Origin: Streptomyces sp. NBC_01264
Lineage (GTDB): Bacteria; Actinomycetota; Actinomycetes; Streptomycetales; Streptomycetaceae
Length of the DNA: 64,000 nt
Direction of reading: 5' to 3'
NCBI RefSeq assembly: GCF_026340675.1
Contig: NZ_JAPEOX010000001.1
Location: 4,402,001 to 4,466,000, forward strand
Every line of letters starts with the position of its first letter. The first letter of the stretch is position 1. Shown in pieces: positions 1 to 7,487 of the stretch. The notes under the pieces are model-generated. The model ran no database searches. It saw only the letters and a program-made list of their open reading frames with translations, and was not told where the DNA came from. The position numbers were made by a program, and so were the translations under genes.

Positions 1-1
1 C

Positions 2-1192
2 GACCGGGTGGAACCGGTGATCGACAGCGAGGTCACCCGCTGGCTGCGCGAGGCGGCGCCCGTGGCGCGCAGGACCGGGTCGATCTGCGCGGGAGCGCAC
101 CTGCTGGCCGCGGCGGGCCTGCTCGACGGGCTGGCCGCCACGACCCACTGGCTCACCGCCGCACGGCTGGCCGCCGACCATCCCGAAGTCACGGTGGATC
201 CGGACCCGATCTTCATCCGGTCCGGGAGCGTGTGGACCTGCGCCGGTGTCACCTCGGGGCTGGACATGGCGCTGGCGATGGTCGCCGAGGACCACGGCCA
301 GGCCCTCGCCCTCGCCACCGCGCGGATGATGGTCATGTACGTCAAACGCTCGGGCGGGCAGAGCCAGTTCAGCGTTCCGCTCTCGGCCCCGGCCACGTCC
401 GGCGACCGGATCGACGACCTGCGCGTGTGGATCGCCGACCACCTCACCGAGGACCTCACCGCGGAGGCCCTGGCGGCACGACTGCACCTGAGCGTGCGGC
501 TCCTGGGCCGGAGGCCCGTGATCGTCGACGCCGGGACGCCCGGCAGCGGCCGGAAGATCCACGACCGGATCACCGAGCTCGGAGTGGACCCCGGGGACGT
601 CTCGCTGATCGTCCTCACGCACGGGCACATCGACCACTTCGGCTCCGCCGCCGAACTGCACCGGCTCACCGGTGCCCCCGTCGCCGGGCACGTCGCCGAC
701 CTCGGCCCGTACCGCAGCGGCCGGGTCCGCGAGCCGTACCTGCCCACGGGCCCGATGGGCCGGATCATGGACCGGAGCAAGGAGCTGCACGCTCGGGCCG
801 AACCCGTCGAACCCCAGGTCCTGATCCGCGGTGAGACCTCCCTGGAGGACTTCGGGCTCGCGGCCCGCATCATGCCGACCCCGGGGCACACCGCCGGGTC
901 GATCTCCGTCCTCACCGATGACGGGGACCTCGTCGCCGGCGACCTGGTCGCCAACTCCGTCATGGGGCTCATCCCGGGCAAGCCGGCGAACCCGCCGTTC
1001 CACGACGACCCGCGGCGCAACCTCGTCAGCCTGCGCGAGATGCTCGACCTCGCCCCCACCAGGCTCCACGTCGGCCACGGCGCCCCGCTGGAACCCGACC
1101 GGGTCCGCCGCTGGGCCGACCGCGAGCACGCCCGCCTGTCGAAGCGCGAAGCGACCGGCCGGATCGCCACACGTGCCGGGGACGCGGCGTGA
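2..1192 (+). CDS. GlxA-type regulator fused in frame to a metallo-beta-lactamase-fold hydrolase (5' end outside window)
   Basis: The frame is open from the first bases, so the true start lies upstream. Counting from the GTG at 8, residues 1-130 match the C-terminal half of a DJ-1/PfpI (GATase1-like) sensor domain of GlxA/AraC regulators, with the SICAGAH and CAGVTSG segments and the GGQSQF motif. Residues 134-164 begin the AraC HTH, then break at about R164 (nt 497-505). From there the protein reads as an MBL-fold hydrolase with THGHIDH (H205, H207, D209, H210), H294, D312 and H357, which is a full dinuclear metal ligand set. The regulator has lost nearly all of its DNA-binding domain and the hydrolase has lost its N-terminal strand. 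The closest intact relative here is the GlxA gene at 34112. I infer a deletion fusion or an assembly chimera; the hydrolase half could still fold. Confidence 0.85.
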   Translation, partial: DRVEPVIDSEVTRWLREAAPVARRTGSICAGAHLLAAAGLLDGLAATTHWLTAARLAADHPEVTVDPDPIFIRSGSVWTCAGVTSGLDMALAMVAEDHGQALALATARMMVMYVKRSGGQSQFSVPLSAPATSGDRIDDLRVWIADHLTEDLTAEALAARLHLSVRLLGRRPVIVDAGTPGSGRKIHDRITELGVDPGDVSLIVLTHGHIDHFGSAAELHRLTGAPVAGHVADLGPYRSGRVREPYLPTGPMGRIMDRSKELHARAEPVEPQVLIRGETSLEDFGLAARIMPTPGHTAGSISVLTDDGDLVAGDLVANSVMGLIPGKPANPPFHDDPRRNLVSLREMLDLAPTRLHVGHGAPLEPDRVRRWADREHARLSKREATGRIATRAGDAA

Positions 1193-1215
1193 CCCTCCGT
1201 TCCCCGCTGGGTGTC

Positions 1216-1247
1216 GGCGCCGCGGGTCATACTCGTGCCGCGGCGCC
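1216..1247. terminator. Hairpin downstream of the fusion gene
   Basis: A perfect 10-bp inverted repeat (GGCGCCGCGG / CCGCGGCGCC) with a 12-nt loop lies 23 nt after the stop of the fusion gene and 32 nt before the next start. It has no U-tract, as is usual in this GC range. It could be a terminator or part of the next gene's leader. Confidence 0.45.
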
Positions 1248-1279
1248 GGCCGGAGCCGTAGGACGAGGGGAGCGATGAC

Positions 1280-1858
1280 ATGGCCAAGGTGCTGGTCTTC
1301 CACCACGGGCAGGGGCTGACGCCCGGCGTCCGGGCGTTCGCCGGGGAGCTGCGGCGTGCCGGACACGTCGTCCACGTCCCGGACCTGTTCGAAGGGCGGG
1401 TCTTCGACAGCCTCGACGAGGGCATCGGCTACGCCGGGGAGACCGGGTTCACCGCGATCACCGCGCGCGGAACCTCCGCCGCCGAGGTGCTGCCCGCGGG
1501 GCTCGTGTACGTCGGGTTCTCGCTCGGGGTCCTCCCGGCGCAGAAGCTGGCCCAGACCCGGCCCGGCGCGCGGGGCGCGGTGTTGATCGAGGCGTGCGTG
1601 CCCGTCTCGGAGTTCGGTGATGCCTGGCCCGGGGACGTTCCGGTCCAGGTCCACGGCATGGACGCGGATCCGTTCTTCGCCGGGGAAGGCGATGTGGACG
1701 CGGCCCGCGCGCTCGTCGGGACGGCCCGGGACGGACGGCTGTTCCTCTACCCCGGCGACCGCCACCTGTTCTGCGACAGCGGCCTGCCGTCGTACGACGA
1801 GGACGCCGCGCAGCGGGTCACCGGTCGGGTGCTCGCCTTCCTCGACCGCGTCGGATAG
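1280..1858 (+). CDS. Dienelactone hydrolase family protein
   Basis: This is a 192-residue cytosolic alpha/beta-hydrolase. The nucleophile elbow is GFSLG with S81, where classical dienelactone hydrolases have Cys. The acid is probably D128 or D130 in HGMDADP, and the base is H162 in YPGDRHLFCD, a typical DLH C-terminal motif. Length and motif order fit the DLH family of small hydrolases seen widely in actinobacteria. The ATG at 1280 is preceded by GAGGGGAG about 7 nt upstream. The substrate cannot be read from sequence. It is not visibly coupled to the catabolic operons and has no CTGAC operator. Confidence 0.85.
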   Translation: MAKVLVFHHGQGLTPGVRAFAGELRRAGHVVHVPDLFEGRVFDSLDEGIGYAGETGFTAITARGTSAAEVLPAGLVYVGFSLGVLPAQKLAQTRPGARGAVLIEACVPVSEFGDAWPGDVPVQVHGMDADPFFAGEGDVDAARALVGTARDGRLFLYPGDRHLFCDSGLPSYDEDAAQRVTGRVLAFLDRVG

Positions 1859-1862
1859 GCCT

Positions 1863-1885
1863 GGGGGCCGGCCTGGCCGGCCCCC
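1863..1885. terminator. Convergent terminator hairpin
   Basis: GGGGGCCGGCC and GGCCGGCCCCC form an almost gapless 11-bp palindrome, and a second copy of the right arm at about 1896-1909 can compete for pairing. It sits between two convergent genes (stops at 1858 and 1925), so it probably works in both directions. Confidence 0.6.
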
Positions 1886-1924
1886 TCCTCCACCCCAGGC
1901 CGGCCCCCGGCGTCGTCCGTGTCC

Positions 1925-3625
1925 TCAGCGGGTGCGCAGTTCGCGTTTGAGGACCTTGCCGCTCGCGTTGCGCGGGAGTTCGGTGACGAACTCCACCTCG
2001 CGCGGGACCTTGTAGTTGGCCATCTCCCGGCGGGACCACGCGATCAGGTCGTCGGCCGTGAGCACCGCTCCCGGGCGGCGGACCGCGTACGCCTTGCCCA
2101 CCTCGCCCAGCCGCGGGTCGGGCACTCCGACGACCGCCACGTCGGCGATGTCCGGGTGCAGGCCGAGGAGTTGCTCGATCTCGGCGGGGTAGGCGTTGAA
2201 GCCGCCGACGATGAACATGTCCTTGATCCGGTCGGTGATGCGCAGGTTCCCCGCGGCGTCGAGGACGCCGACGTCCCCGGTGCGGAGCCAGCCCTCGGGG
2301 GTGATGGCCCCGGCGGTTTCGGCGGGGTCCTCGAAGTAGCCGCTCATGACGTTGTGGCCGCGCACCCACACCTCGCCGGCCCGGCCCGTGGGCTGGGGGC
2401 CGCCGTCCGCGTCCACGACCCTGACCTCCGTCCCGGGGATGGCCCGGCCCGAGGTCGACGCGATGGTCTCCGCCGGGTCGCCGCGGCGGCACATGGTGAC
2501 GATGCCGCTCGCCTCGGAGAGCCCGTACGCGGTGAGGACGGTGCCGATGTGCAGCTCGCCGCGGAGCCGTTCGACGAGCTGCAGCGGGACCACGGCGGCG
2601 CCGGTGACGACCAGGCGCAGGGCGGAGAGGTCGTGGTGGGCGCGCTGGGGGTGGTCGAGGAGGGACTGGTGCAGGGTGGGCGGGCCGGGGAGTACGGAGA
2701 TCCGCTCGGCGGCGATGTTGGCGAGGACGGTGTCCACGTTGAAGACGGGCTGGGGGACCATCGTCGCCCCGCGCATCAGGCAGGCGATGACCCCGGCCTT
2801 GTAGCCGAAGGTGTGGAAGAAGGGGTTCACGATCAGGTAGCGGTCGCCCTCGCGCAGTCCGGCGAGCTCGCTCCAGACCTCGTAGCAGCGCAGGGACTGG
2901 GCGTGGGAGATGACGGCGCCCTTGGGGCTGCCGGTGGTGCCGGAGGTGAAGATGATGTCCGAGGGGGCGGTGGCGGGGATCGCGTCCGTACGGGCCCGGA
3001 CGGCCTCCGCGGTGACGGAGTCGCCGCCGGTCAGGAACTCCTTCCAGGTGCGGAAGGAGTCCGGGGCGTCCTCGGACAGGACGACGACCTGCTTCAGGTG
3101 GGGCAGGCCGGGCAGCGGCCCGGAGCCCTCGCCCTCGGCGGCGGCGCGGCGCAGGGAGGCGACGTAGGAGGTACCGAGGAAGGTGCCGGTGACGAAGAGG
3201 AGCCGGGCGCGGCTGCGCTGGAGGACGTAGGCGGCTTCGGAGCCCTTGAAGCGGGTGTTGAGGGGGACGAGGACGGCTCCGGCGGAGACGGCGCCGAGGG
3301 CGGAGACGATCCATTCGAGGGTGTTGGGCGCCCAGACGGCGACCCGGTCCCCCGGTTCCACGCCGGCGGCCATGCAGGCGGCGGCGGCCCGTTCGACGCG
3401 CTCGCCGAGCTGCGCGTAGTCGATCCGGACCCGCCCGTCGACGACGGCCTCGCGGTCGGCGTAGCGCTCGGCGGCGTGCCGTACGAGTCCGCCGATGCTG
3501 GTCCAGGCGAGATCGGCCCGTCCGTCCTCCGGCGTGTCCCGCGCCGTGTCCTGCGCCGCGTTCTCCACCGTGTCCTGCGCCGTGTCCGCGGCCCCGCGCG
3601 TGCGCTCGTCCTCGTCCTCGGTCAT
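1925..3625 (-). CDS. fadD3: FadD3-like acyl-CoA synthetase (AMP-forming)
   Basis: This 566-residue class I adenylate-forming ligase activates a carboxylate to acyl-AMP and then to the CoA thioester. The AMP-binding P-loop TSGTTGSPKG is at 227-236, NPFFHTFGYK follows at about 270, YGLSEA is the A5 motif, and the C-terminal catalytic lysine is K557 in ASGKVLK. NPFFHTFGYK, the GPPT and SLLDHPQR segments and TAYGLSEA match what I know of mycobacterial FadD3, which activates HIP, the C/D-ring propanoate of sterol degradation. The N-terminal 35 residues are a hydrophilic extension with imperfect AQDT repeats that is absent from typical FadD3, so a start near residue 38 is possible. The gene is divergent from the thiolase-like gene and shares the operator at 3654-3668, 29 nt upstream. 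Family assignment is firm; the exact substrate is inferred. Confidence 0.88.
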   Translation of the reverse strand: MTEDEDERTRGAADTAQDTVENAAQDTARDTPEDGRADLAWTSIGGLVRHAAERYADREAVVDGRVRIDYAQLGERVERAAAACMAAGVEPGDRVAVWAPNTLEWIVSALGAVSAGAVLVPLNTRFKGSEAAYVLQRSRARLLFVTGTFLGTSYVASLRRAAAEGEGSGPLPGLPHLKQVVVLSEDAPDSFRTWKEFLTGGDSVTAEAVRARTDAIPATAPSDIIFTSGTTGSPKGAVISHAQSLRCYEVWSELAGLREGDRYLIVNPFFHTFGYKAGVIACLMRGATMVPQPVFNVDTVLANIAAERISVLPGPPTLHQSLLDHPQRAHHDLSALRLVVTGAAVVPLQLVERLRGELHIGTVLTAYGLSEASGIVTMCRRGDPAETIASTSGRAIPGTEVRVVDADGGPQPTGRAGEVWVRGHNVMSGYFEDPAETAGAITPEGWLRTGDVGVLDAAGNLRITDRIKDMFIVGGFNAYPAEIEQLLGLHPDIADVAVVGVPDPRLGEVGKAYAVRRPGAVLTADDLIAWSRREMANYKVPREVEFVTELPRNASGKVLKRELRTR

Positions 3626-3653
3626 CGTCCGCCCTTCCCTGCAACACCACTAG

Positions 3654-3668
3654 CTGACTATCCGTCAG
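3654..3668. promoter_or_regulatory. CTGAC-N5-GTCAG operator, divergent fadD3/ltp promoter
   Basis: The perfect palindrome CTGACTATCCGTCAG lies between divergent starts at 3625 and 3720. The same 15 bases recur at 48790-48804. Its position over the promoter fits a repressor site of TetR type. Confidence 0.75.
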
Positions 3669-3719
3669 ATTAGCTGTAGCCTTCGCGGCTGTCAGTACTG
3701 GTGCACCCCGGAGGTGGCG

Positions 3720-4874
3720 ATGGCGGCAACGCTCAAGGACGCTACGGCGATAGTCGGCATCGGGCAGACCGCCTTTGCCAAACAACTGCCGCAGTCCGAA
3801 AAGGAACTGGCCTGCCGGGCCATTCTCGCGGCGCTCGAGGACGCGGGCATAGACCCGTCCGAGGTCGACGCCTTCTCCTCCTACACCATGGAGGAGACCG
3901 ACGAGGTCGAGGTCGCCAAGGCCATAGGCGCCGGCGACGTCACCTTCTTCTCCAAGATCGGCTACGGCGGCGGCGGTTCCTGCGCCACCGTCGGACACCT
4001 GGCCGCCGCCGTCGCCACCGGCCAGGCGAGCGTCGGCGTGGCCTGGCGCTCGCGCAAGCGCGGCTCGGGGCCGCGGCCGTGGAAGAACACGGCCGTCCAG
4101 CTCCCCACCCCCGGTCAGTGGACGCGCCCCTTCGGGCTGCTGCGCCCCGCCGACGAGATCGGCATGCTGGCCCGCCGCTACATGCACGAGTACGGCGCCA
4201 CCCGCGACCACCTCTTCAACGTCGCGATGGCCTGCCGCAACCGCGCCAACGAGAACCCGGCCGCGATGATGTACGAGCGCCCACTGACCCGCGAGATGTA
4301 CATGACCGCCCGCATGATCAGCGACCCGCTCTGCCTCTTCGACAACTGCCTGGAGACCGACGGCGCGCTGGCCTGCGTCATCGTGAGCGCCGAGCGCGCC
4401 CGCGACTGCCGCCAGAAGCCCGTCTACGTCCACTCCGTCGCCCAGGGCCTGCCCTCCCAGCACCACGGGATGGTCAACTACTGGAACGACGACCCGCTCT
4501 CCGGCCCCGCCTGGACGGCCGCCCGACACCTGTGGAAGCAGGCCGACTTCGGCCCCCAGGACGTGGACGTCGCCCAGATCTACGACGCCTTCACCCCGCT
4601 GATCCCGCTCTCCCTGGAGGGCTACGGCTTCTGCGGGCGCGGCGAGGGCGCCGCCTTCACCGAGGGCGGTGCGCTGGAGATGGGCGGCCGGCTCCCCATC
4701 AACACCGGCGGCGGCGGCCTCAGCGAGGCCTACGTGCACGGCTTCAACCTGATCAACGAGGGCGTCAAGCAGCTCCGCGGCATCTCCACCGCCCAGGTGC
4801 CCGACGCGGCGACCTGCCTGGTGACCGCCGGTGAGGGCGTCCCCACGTCCGCCATCCTGCTGCGAGCGTCCTGA
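3720..4874 (+). CDS. Ltp2-like thiolase-fold aldolase (lipid-transfer protein)
   Basis: This thiolase-superfamily protein of the SCP-x/Ltp type lacks the classical nucleophile context. IYDAF places a tyrosine at Y288 and LSEAYVHG another at Y338. Their 50-residue spacing equals that of the two active-site tyrosines (Tyr294, Tyr344) reported for the steroid side-chain retro-aldolase Ltp2, as I recall it. Such enzymes act as a complex with a DUF35 protein, and the DUF35 gene at 7023 originally followed directly. The ATG at 3720 is chosen because GGAGG ends 6 nt upstream; the in-frame GTG at 3714 overlaps that ribosome site. The reading frame is intact, but the operon is interrupted one base after its stop by the TnpB-like gene in antisense. 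The substrate is probably a beta-hydroxyacyl-CoA. Confidence 0.85.
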   Translation: MAATLKDATAIVGIGQTAFAKQLPQSEKELACRAILAALEDAGIDPSEVDAFSSYTMEETDEVEVAKAIGAGDVTFFSKIGYGGGGSCATVGHLAAAVATGQASVGVAWRSRKRGSGPRPWKNTAVQLPTPGQWTRPFGLLRPADEIGMLARRYMHEYGATRDHLFNVAMACRNRANENPAAMMYERPLTREMYMTARMISDPLCLFDNCLETDGALACVIVSAERARDCRQKPVYVHSVAQGLPSQHHGMVNYWNDDPLSGPAWTAARHLWKQADFGPQDVDVAQIYDAFTPLIPLSLEGYGFCGRGEGAAFTEGGALEMGGRLPINTGGGGLSEAYVHGFNLINEGVKQLRGISTAQVPDAATCLVTAGEGVPTSAILLRAS

Positions 4875-6851
4875 TCAGCTGATTGAACCTGTGTCAGACA
4901 TAGTTCCTGACCACAGGTTTTCCCATCGTGGAGGTGTGGCATGGGCGTGGAAGTGAAATCCCGCACCCAGTGCTGCTCCGCGCGGCCGGTGTCGGCTCGT
5001 GGGGGTGCTGATCGTCGTCACGCCCTGGTGCCGGTGAGCTGCGCGGGGCAGCAATGTCCGGTCCGTGTAGGCGTGTCCCTCCGGACGCTGGCCCGCCGAA
5101 CTCGTAAGCCTGGCAGGGGAGGGTGTCCGGCGTCGCCTGGGCGTCGGACGTGTTGTCATATGCCGAGTTGGGCCGGTCTTGGACCGATCCCACCGGCTCA
5201 CTTTCGGCACGGTCGGTGTAGTGATCGCGCCCGCTTCGAGGTCGTTAACCACGGCACGGATGGCCATCGCACCTGTGGTGCGGTCGGTCACCGTCTTCAA
5301 CTGATGGGCAAGTCCACGTGCCGCAATACGCTGCCAAGCACCGTGATCGCGATCTCCTTGCCACCCGCAGCCGGGATTGAGACAGAAGGCCCATTTCCAT
5401 CCGGGAGTGGTTGGCCGGTCGGGGGCTTTGCGGTGCCTGAGGGGGGTGAGGCATTGCGGGCAGTGCTTCGAAGTGTTGCGCGCCGGGACAGTGACGACGG
5501 CGATGCCTGTCTCAGCGGCCAGAAGCCGCATACGGTCCATGATCTGCCCGCGCACCTGCTGGGAGAGCCGAGTGTTGATTGTCCGGCCCATACCGCGCGC
5601 TTCCATGGAGCGGAGGTCTTCCCTGTAGATGACGCTCGCCCCAGCTGCGATGGCCTGATCGACCGCCCAACGGGCCGCTGCCCAGGCCAATGCATCGTTG
5701 AGATTCGACCGGCGTGCGCTGACCCGGCTGATTTCCTCACTCAGAACGGTGTTTTTGGCGACGAGGCAGTGCTGCTCAGCCCCGGCGATCAGCTGCTGAT
5801 ACCGCCTGGCTTTGGCGTGCAGATGTTCGGAAAGCCGGCGCAACCGGTGCTGCTTCGCGAGGACCCCAGCCGCCCGGAACAAGGCCCCGCCCCCCAGGAC
5901 GGCTATCCTCCCGCCCTCGTGCACTCGGGCCGCACCCGCACTGAGCAGAGTGTTCAGGCCCCAGTCCACACCGAGCGCGACCACGTGCCCGCTGCGCGCC
6001 GCCATCGGGACCGGGTAGCTGTAGGCGAGATCGGCTCTTACACAGCCCTGGTACGGACGGAGCGTGGGCAGGTGCAGCACCGCATCCACAGGGATCGTCG
6101 GAGGCAGCTTGATAGGGCAGGCGACCCATGTCCAGTCCTTATAGGACTGCGGATCGGGGCGAGTGGGAAGCTGCAAGCGCAGCAGCGCCCGGCCCGGCTG
6201 ATCCGCACGTTCGATGGTTGCCTGCTGCCCGTCACACGCCGACAACAACAGCATCGGTGCCACCCGGGGCGCCCTCTCCAGCACGAACAGGTCAGCCGGC
6301 ATCCGGCCCTGCTGTTTGATGAACGTGGCAATCTGCCGGGTGCTGGATGTGATGACACTCGACGGCAGATTCTGCCCTCCAGGCACCATTTCGCGCACAG
6401 CGTCCCACTCCCAGCTCGTGCGCTTGCCGGGGTCGGCGGGCCAGGTCGTGACCACTCCGGCAGTCAGATCAGCACGCCACTTCACCGATCGGAGCGTACG
6501 CCCGGCCTGTTCCTGCGCCATTCGAACGATCCTGTCATTGACGCGGATGCCCCCAGGCGGCGCGATGGTCCAGCCAAGGCGGCGCAGCGCCATCCACGCA
6601 TTCGACGGCAGCTTCCTGCCCGCGCCGTCCTCCCCGGAGGCGAGCGCATCCACATCCGGCCCGTTCCAGTGTGCGGCCAGCAGCTCGCCGACCATGCCGG
6701 AGACCAGGGTGGCTGCCCACCCGACACGATCCGTCAGCACGCTGGGGGTCAGTAGTTCGCCAGTCCCCTCATTCACCCCAGCCCGCAACAGGCCACGGGC
6801 ACAGGCGGTCCGAGTCGTCTCGCCATCTGCCAGCGGCACCTTCCGGCTCAT
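4875..6851 (-). CDS. TnpB/Cas12-like RuvC nuclease (IS605 OrfB-type, long form)
   Basis: This 658-residue protein carries the RuvC/zinc-ribbon arrangement of TnpB. D296 is in GVDWGL (RuvC-I), E411 in IYREDL (RuvC-II), the ribbon cysteines are C464, C467, C490 and C495, and D500/D502 in GDRDHGAW form RuvC-III. The usual DRDxNAA has become DRDHGAW, but the catalytic D-E-D set is present. It is unusually long: about 290 residues precede RuvC-I, and a basic, low-complexity tail of about 110 residues follows the nuclease core. By analogy with known TnpB loci, the tail's DNA may encode the 3' part of a guide (omega) RNA. No TnpA and no CRISPR array are adjacent. It lies antisense inside the ltp-DUF35-echA operon and its stop abuts the stop of the upstream gene. 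Codon use is slightly less GC-extreme than in its neighbours. Confidence 0.8.
   Translation of the reverse strand: MSRKVPLADGETTRTACARGLLRAGVNEGTGELLTPSVLTDRVGWAATLVSGMVGELLAAHWNGPDVDALASGEDGAGRKLPSNAWMALRRLGWTIAPPGGIRVNDRIVRMAQEQAGRTLRSVKWRADLTAGVVTTWPADPGKRTSWEWDAVREMVPGGQNLPSSVITSSTRQIATFIKQQGRMPADLFVLERAPRVAPMLLLSACDGQQATIERADQPGRALLRLQLPTRPDPQSYKDWTWVACPIKLPPTIPVDAVLHLPTLRPYQGCVRADLAYSYPVPMAARSGHVVALGVDWGLNTLLSAGAARVHEGGRIAVLGGGALFRAAGVLAKQHRLRRLSEHLHAKARRYQQLIAGAEQHCLVAKNTVLSEEISRVSARRSNLNDALAWAAARWAVDQAIAAGASVIYREDLRSMEARGMGRTINTRLSQQVRGQIMDRMRLLAAETGIAVVTVPARNTSKHCPQCLTPLRHRKAPDRPTTPGWKWAFCLNPGCGWQGDRDHGAWQRIAARGLAHQLKTVTDRTTGAMAIRAVVNDLEAGAITTPTVPKVSRWDRSKTGPTRHMTTRPTPRRRRTPSPARLTSSAGQRPEGHAYTDRTLLPRAAHRHQGVTTISTPTSRHRPRGAALGAGFHFHAHATPPRWENLWSGTMSDTGSIS
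4886..4919 (-). repeat. Terminal hairpin at the 3' end of the TnpB-like element
   Basis: AACCTGTG-TCAG pairs with CTGA-C-CACAGGTT, giving 12 bp with one bulged base and a 9-nt loop. It overlaps codons for the last residues of the TnpB-like protein and stands about 10 nt from the ltp stop. Subterminal hairpins mark the right ends of IS605 elements, and in TnpB systems the omega RNA ends here just before its guide. Its role here is inferred. Confidence 0.5.
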
Positions 6852-7022
6852 CCCTCACCCCCCGCATCCTGTGCTGTCATCCGATCAACGACACCACTGG
6901 CGAAAGGTCACCCGTTCGACTCGTGAACCCGTGCCCGGCAACCACGCCGGACGCCCACCACGACGAGAACGCAACATCACTACGGATACCCAAAGAACCA
7001 TGTGAGTCTGAGGAGCTGACCA

Positions 7023-7487
7023 ATGACCTCCGCATCCATAGAATCCGCTGACGAACTCCTCCTCCCCGTCCCCGACGGGGACGGTGCCCCCTTCTGGGAG
7101 TACGCCGCCCAGGGCGAACTACGCGTCCAGGCCTGCGCGGCCCCCGCGTGCGGGAAGCTGCGCTTCCCGCCCCGCCCCTGCTGCCCGCACTGCCGGTCCT
7201 TCGACTCCGAATGGCGCCGGATGAGCGGCCGGGGCCGGATCTGGTCGTACGTCCAGCCGCACCCGCCGCTGCTGCCCGCGTACGCCGCGCAGGCCCCGTA
7301 CAACGTGATCCTCGTGGAGCTGGCCGACGCCCCGCAGATCCGCCTCGTCGGGAACCTCGTCACCTCCGCCGACGCCCCGCTGGACTCGATGGACCCGGCG
7401 CGGCTGCGCATCGGCGCGCGGGTCCAGGTGGTGTTCACCGAGACGGGCGGGATCGCGGTGCCGCGCTGGATCCTGGAGAAGTCGTGA
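7023..7487 (+). CDS. DUF35 zinc-ribbon/OB-fold protein, partner of the thiolase-like protein
   Basis: This 154-residue protein has a rubredoxin-like zinc ribbon (CAAPACGK then CCPHC, residues about 38-58) followed by an OB fold. DUF35 proteins such as the ChsH2 C-terminal domain bind thiolase-like Ltp enzymes and help position acyl-CoA. GAGGAG precedes the ATG by 7 nt. Its GTGA stop overlaps the start of the hydratase by 4 nt, so the two are translationally coupled. It must have been directly downstream of the ltp gene before the TnpB-like insertion. It may now depend on read-through or on a promoter inside the element. Confidence 0.85.
   Translation: MTSASIESADELLLPVPDGDGAPFWEYAAQGELRVQACAAPACGKLRFPPRPCCPHCRSFDSEWRRMSGRGRIWSYVQPHPPLLPAYAAQAPYNVILVELADAPQIRLVGNLVTSADAPLDSMDPARLRIGARVQVVFTETGGIAVPRWILEKS

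Larger units (their letters stand above)
4875..7005. mobile_element. TnpB-type insertion in the catabolic operon (boundaries approximate)
   Basis: The gap between the ltp stop (4874) and the DUF35 start (7023) holds only the TnpB-like gene and about 170 nt upstream of it. No target-site duplication is visible, as expected for IS200/IS605-type elements. The left limit is set near the ltp stop and the right limit before the DUF35 ribosome site (GAGGAG, 7010-7015). Exact ends need comparison with an empty site. Confidence 0.5.

Noticed and set aside
1818..4739. A 973-codon open frame on the minus strand
   Set aside because: It lies in another frame of fadD3 and antisense to ltp; it is Arg/Gly-rich with no domain, a common artefact of high GC.
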